Of a stretch of DNA of 64,000 nucleotides, positions 60,990 to 64,000 are shown one piece after another. Under the pieces are notes generated by a model that was given only the letters and a program-made list of their open reading frames with translations, was not told the origin of the DNA and did no database searches. Position 1 is the first letter of the stretch. Every line of letters begins with the position of its first letter. Both the position numbers and the translations under genes were made by a program. The stretch is from NCBI GenBank assembly GCA_035760645.1, contig DASTSO010000117.1:62001-126000 (forward strand). The letters are read 5' to 3'. This DNA comes from DASSTY01 sp035760645 (GTDB lineage Bacteria > Gemmatimonadota > Gemmatimonadetes > Gemmatimonadales > GWC2-71-9).

Positions 60990-62957
60990 ATGAGTCAGAT
61001 TGCGATCTCGGGCGTGGCGGTCGAGTACGGCGGCGTGCCGCTGCTCGCGGACGTCACCGTGTCGGTCGAACGCGGCGACCGCTGGGGCATCGTCGGGCGC
61101 AACGGGACGGGGAAGACGACGCTCTTCCGTCTCGTCACCGGCGCCCAGGCGCCGACCCGCGGGATCGTGGTGCGCGAGCCGGGGCTGCGGGTGAGCCTGC
61201 TCGACCAGCATCGCGACTTCGCCGGCGCCACCACGGTCTGGGAGGCGGCCGCGGGCCGCCACACCGCGCTCCTGGCCCTCGAGCGCTCGCTCGGCGAGCA
61301 GGCCGAGGCGATGGCGGTGGCCGGCGCGGACGTCACGGAGGCGATGCTCACGCGCTACAGCGACGACCTCGAGCGCTTCGAGCGCGAGGGCGGCTACACG
61401 CTCGCGCCGCGCATCGACGCGGTGCTCGCGGGCCTGGGCTTCGACCCCGACGAGGCGCGCCGGCGGCCGCTCGACGGCCTGAGCGGCGGCGAGCGCGGCC
61501 GCCTCGGCCTCGTGCAGCAGCTCGTGGACCCGGCCGACGTCCTCATGCTGGACGAGCCCACGAACCATCTCGACCTCGAGACCACGCAGTGGCTCGAGAA
61601 CTATCTCCGCTCGCTCGACGCGACGATCCTCCTCGTGAGCCACGACCGCGCCTTCCTCGACGCGGTGGTGGACCACGTGCTGCACATCGAGGGCGGCACC
61701 GCCCAGACCTACGCCTGCGGCTACGCCGACTTCGTCGCGCAGCGCGCCGAGCGGCGGCTCTCGCAGCAGCGCGCCTTCGACAAGCAGCAGAAGGTGATCG
61801 CGGCGGAGGAGGATTTCATCCGCCGCAACATCGCGGGCGGGAACAGCCGGCAGGCGAAAGGTCGCCGGCGCCGGCTCACGCGGCTACCGCGCCTGAGCGC
61901 GCCGACGGCGGAGGACACGAGCGTGATGGCGCTCGACCTCCGTCCCGCCGAGCGCGGCGGCGACCAGGTGATCGTGGCGGAAGGGGTCGGCGTCGGCGTG
62001 CCCGGGCGGACGCTGCTCGAAGATTTCTCGACCCGTGTGCTGCGCGGCGAGACGGTGGGCCTCGTGGGTCCGAACGGGGCGGGGAAGAGCACCCTCCTGC
62101 GCACGATCCTGGGCGAGCGCGCCCCCGAGGCGGGCACGGTGCGCGTCGGCGACTCGATCCGGGTCGCCTACTACCGGCAGGACCTCGCGCAGGTGCCGGC
62201 CGACGCCACGCTGTACGACGTGATCGCCGACCTGAGGCCGATGTGGACGCGCGGGCAGGTGCAGGGCCACCTCGGCCGCTTCGGCTTCTCGGGCGACTCG
62301 GTGCTGCGCCGCACGCAGCACCTCTCGGGCGGCGAGAAGGCGCGCGTGGCGCTCGCCGTCATGATGCTCGCCGGGGCCAACCTGCTGGTGCTCGACGAGC
62401 CCACGAACCACCTCGACGTTGAGACGATCGAGGCGCTCGAGGACGCGCTCGAGGAGTTCGACGGCACCGTGCTCCTCGTCAGCCACGACCGCGCGCTGCT
62501 GCGCAACCTCGTCACCCGCACCTGGGTGCTCCACGAGCGCCACATCACCGATTTCCCGGGCTCCTTCGAGGAGTGGGAGACGCTGAGCGAGGAGCGGAAG
62601 CACGCCGCCGCCGTCGAGGCGGCCGAGCGCGAGGCGCTGCGGCGGGTGAAGGAGCAGAAGCAGACGCGGCGCGCCGAGGACGGCCGCAAGGAGCAGCAGC
62701 AGGCGACCCGCAGCGCGCGCCGGCGGCTCGAGGCGGCGGAGGCGGCGGTCGCCACGGCGGAGGCGCGCGTGGGCGAGCTCACGCGGGCGCTCGAGGATCC
62801 CGCGCTCTACACCGCGAGCGACGGCGCCGAACGCGCCCACCGGCTCGGCGCCGAGCTCGACGCGGCGCGCACCACGCTGGACCGCGCCCTGGAGGAGTGG
62901 ACCGCCGCGGGCGACGCGCTCGAGCGGCTGGAGACGGAACAGGCGAGCCGCGGGTGA
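60990..62957 (+). CDS. ABC-F family ATPase (Uup/YheS-like)
   Basis: 655 residues, two ABC domains: Walker A GRNGTGKTT and GPNGAGKST, signatures LSGGERGRL and LSGGEKARV, Walker B VLMLDEPTNHLD and LLVLDEPTNHLD. The linker between is basic (RQAKGRRRRLTRLP), and a coiled-coil C-terminal tail (about 550-650) is present. No membrane domain: cytoplasmic translation factor type acting at the ribosome. Stop overlaps the MFS start as GTGA. Confidence 0.94.
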   Translation: MSQIAISGVAVEYGGVPLLADVTVSVERGDRWGIVGRNGTGKTTLFRLVTGAQAPTRGIVVREPGLRVSLLDQHRDFAGATTVWEAAAGRHTALLALERSLGEQAEAMAVAGADVTEAMLTRYSDDLERFEREGGYTLAPRIDAVLAGLGFDPDEARRRPLDGLSGGERGRLGLVQQLVDPADVLMLDEPTNHLDLETTQWLENYLRSLDATILLVSHDRAFLDAVVDHVLHIEGGTAQTYACGYADFVAQRAERRLSQQRAFDKQQKVIAAEEDFIRRNIAGGNSRQAKGRRRRLTRLPRLSAPTAEDTSVMALDLRPAERGGDQVIVAEGVGVGVPGRTLLEDFSTRVLRGETVGLVGPNGAGKSTLLRTILGERAPEAGTVRVGDSIRVAYYRQDLAQVPADATLYDVIADLRPMWTRGQVQGHLGRFGFSGDSVLRRTQHLSGGEKARVALAVMMLAGANLLVLDEPTNHLDVETIEALEDALEEFDGTVLLVSHDRALLRNLVTRTWVLHERHITDFPGSFEEWETLSEERKHAAAVEAAEREALRRVKEQKQTRRAEDGRKEQQQATRSARRRLEAAEAAVATAEARVGELTRALEDPALYTASDGAERAHRLGAELDAARTTLDRALEEWTAAGDALERLETEQASRG

Positions 62958-64000
62958 CCGCCGCGCCGGCCGGCGACACCGATCCGCGCCGGTGGCGCAT
63001 GCTCGCGCTGCTGGCCGCCGCCGAGCTGCTCGGGATGTGCATGTGGTTCGCGGCGACCGCCGTGGCGCCCGAGCTGCGGGCGCGCTGGGGCCTGACGGCG
63101 GGCCAGTCGGCCTGGCTCACCTCCGTCGTCCAGCTCGGCTTCGTCGCCGGGACGCTGCTCGCCGCCGCGCTCAACCTGGCCGACGTCGTCGCGGCGCGCA
63201 CGCTCTTCGCCGCCTCGGCCACGGCGGGCGCGGTCGCGAACCTCCTGCTCCTCGCTACGGCGCGGTATCCGGTCGCGCTGCTGCTGCGTTTTCTCACCGG
63301 GCTCTGCCTCGCGGGCGTGTATCCGCCCGCGATGAAGATGGCCGCGACCTGGTTCCGCTCGGGGCGGGGGCTCGCGATCGGCGTCGTGGTCGGCGCGCTC
63401 ACGGTCGGCAAGGCGCTCCCCTATCTCGTCGAGGCGGTGGGCGGCGTGCGCGTCGCGCCGGTCGTCGTGGTCACGTCGGCGGCCGCGCTCGCGGCGGCGC
63501 TGCTCGTGTGGCTCGGGTATGCCGACGGGCCGTTCGCGTTTCCCCGCCGGCCGTTCACCCCGCGCCTCGTCGTCGAGGTCGCGCGCGAGCGCCCCGTGCG
63601 CCTGGCGACCCTGGGCTATCTGGGTCACATGTGGGAGCTCTACGCGCTCTGGGCGTGGATCGGCGCCTTCCTCGGCGCGAGCGCCGCGGCGCGGGCCGCG
63701 CGCGGCCTGCCGGCGCCCGGCGCGCACACCATCCACCTCCTCACCTTCGCCACGATCGCCATCGGGGCGGTGGGGTGTATCTGGGGCGGACGACTGGCGG
63801 ACCGGCTGGGCCGGGAGCGGCTCGTCATCGGCTCGCTCGCCGCGAGCGGCATCTGCGCCGTGCTCTCGGCCGCCGCCTTCGGCCAGAGCTTCTGGGTGCT
63901 GGTCCCGCTCGTGTGGGTCTGGGGTGTCGCCGTGATCGCGGACAGCGCGCAGTTCAGCGCCCTCGTCACCGAGACCGCGCCGCCACACGCCGTCGGCACC
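62954..64000 (+). CDS. MFS transporter (3' end cut by window edge)
   Basis: 349 codons to the window edge, starting at GTG 62954. At least nine hydrophobic segments; the loop between helices 2 and 3 and that between 8 and 9 carry the MFS motif (GGRLADRLGRERLV in the second). VAPELRARWGLTAGQSAWLT resembles nitrate/aromatic-acid type MFS. Substrate unknown. Confidence 0.88.
   Translation, partial: MTAAPAGDTDPRRWRMLALLAAAELLGMCMWFAATAVAPELRARWGLTAGQSAWLTSVVQLGFVAGTLLAAALNLADVVAARTLFAASATAGAVANLLLLATARYPVALLLRFLTGLCLAGVYPPAMKMAATWFRSGRGLAIGVVVGALTVGKALPYLVEAVGGVRVAPVVVVTSAAALAAALLVWLGYADGPFAFPRRPFTPRLVVEVARERPVRLATLGYLGHMWELYALWAWIGAFLGASAAARAARGLPAPGAHTIHLLTFATIAIGAVGCIWGGRLADRLGRERLVIGSLAASGICAVLSAAAFGQSFWVLVPLVWVWGVAVIADSAQFSALVTETAPPHAVGT

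Overview
This 64 kb window is a gene-dense, very GC-rich bacterial chromosome segment with no insertion sequence, prophage, CRISPR array or rRNA visible. Lipobox signal peptides (HtrA-like protease, subtilase, amidohydrolase) and three outer-membrane beta-barrel proteins point to a diderm. GC content, gene repertoire and tight ATGA/GTGA gene coupling are most like Gemmatimonadota; that placement is inference, and Myxococcota or another high-GC diderm phylum is not excluded. The left edge cuts the 3' end of purB and the right edge cuts an MFS transporter.

Layout. 1-4.2 kb (minus strand): truA-htrA-purB and lexA. 4.8-10.1 kb: a signalling block of HEAT-repeat protein, HD-GYP phosphodiesterase and membrane GAF/methyl-accepting protein. 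10.1-13.6 kb: folK-panB-panC-panD, then yqeK and a LytR_C protein. 13.7-17.2 kb: glycerate kinase divergent from a 2-hydroxyacid dehydrogenase, then rlmN. 17.4-29.5 kb: a membrane protein, ptsN-like EIIA, aspS, and a run phoH-pgpH-ybeY-two CBS/CorC proteins-mgtE-ubiB in which nearly every stop overlaps the next start. 29.6-32.3 kb (minus): glycosyltransferase, polysaccharide deacetylase, LPG-synthase-type membrane protein. 32.6-45.3 kb: a plus-strand acyl-CoA block with MeaB-type GTPase, B12 mutase large subunit, a bacterial eRF1-like protein, HAD hydrolase, B12 mutase small subunit, biotin-dependent carboxylase beta subunit, subtilase lipoprotein, AtuA and AtuA C-terminal domain on separate genes, enoyl-CoA hydratase. 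45.6-47.7 kb: three related beta-barrels. Then recQ, an acyl-CoA dehydrogenase, RNase E/G, rplU-rpmA, a coiled-coil protein, a pair of amidohydrolases (one without metal ligands), a glycerophosphodiesterase, a Spy-like protein, pyrophosphatase, tRNA-Leu(CAA), tandem Usp, CBS pair, Cys-less ArsC/Spx-like protein, ABC-F and MFS.

How the genes fit together. The large and small mutase subunits with the GTPase form one B12 enzyme system. The large subunit carries Phe105 and Gln223 where methylmalonyl-CoA mutase has Tyr89 and Arg207, so isobutyryl-CoA mutase is the better call. With the carboxylase, AtuA pair, hydratase and the acyl-CoA dehydrogenase at 49.3 kb it suggests branched-chain or terpenoid acyl-CoA breakdown.

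Regulation read from sequence: a recurrent vegetative promoter of the form TTGCCN-N17-TANNTT, often placing the -10 only 6-8 nt before the start codon (leaderless transcripts); two matched ECF-type promoters (TGAAACAAAC, then CGTC or CGTT); a direct repeat filling the lexA promoter spacer; paired GACA-N3-TGTC palindromes; and a structured or coding 410-nt leader before RNase E/G.
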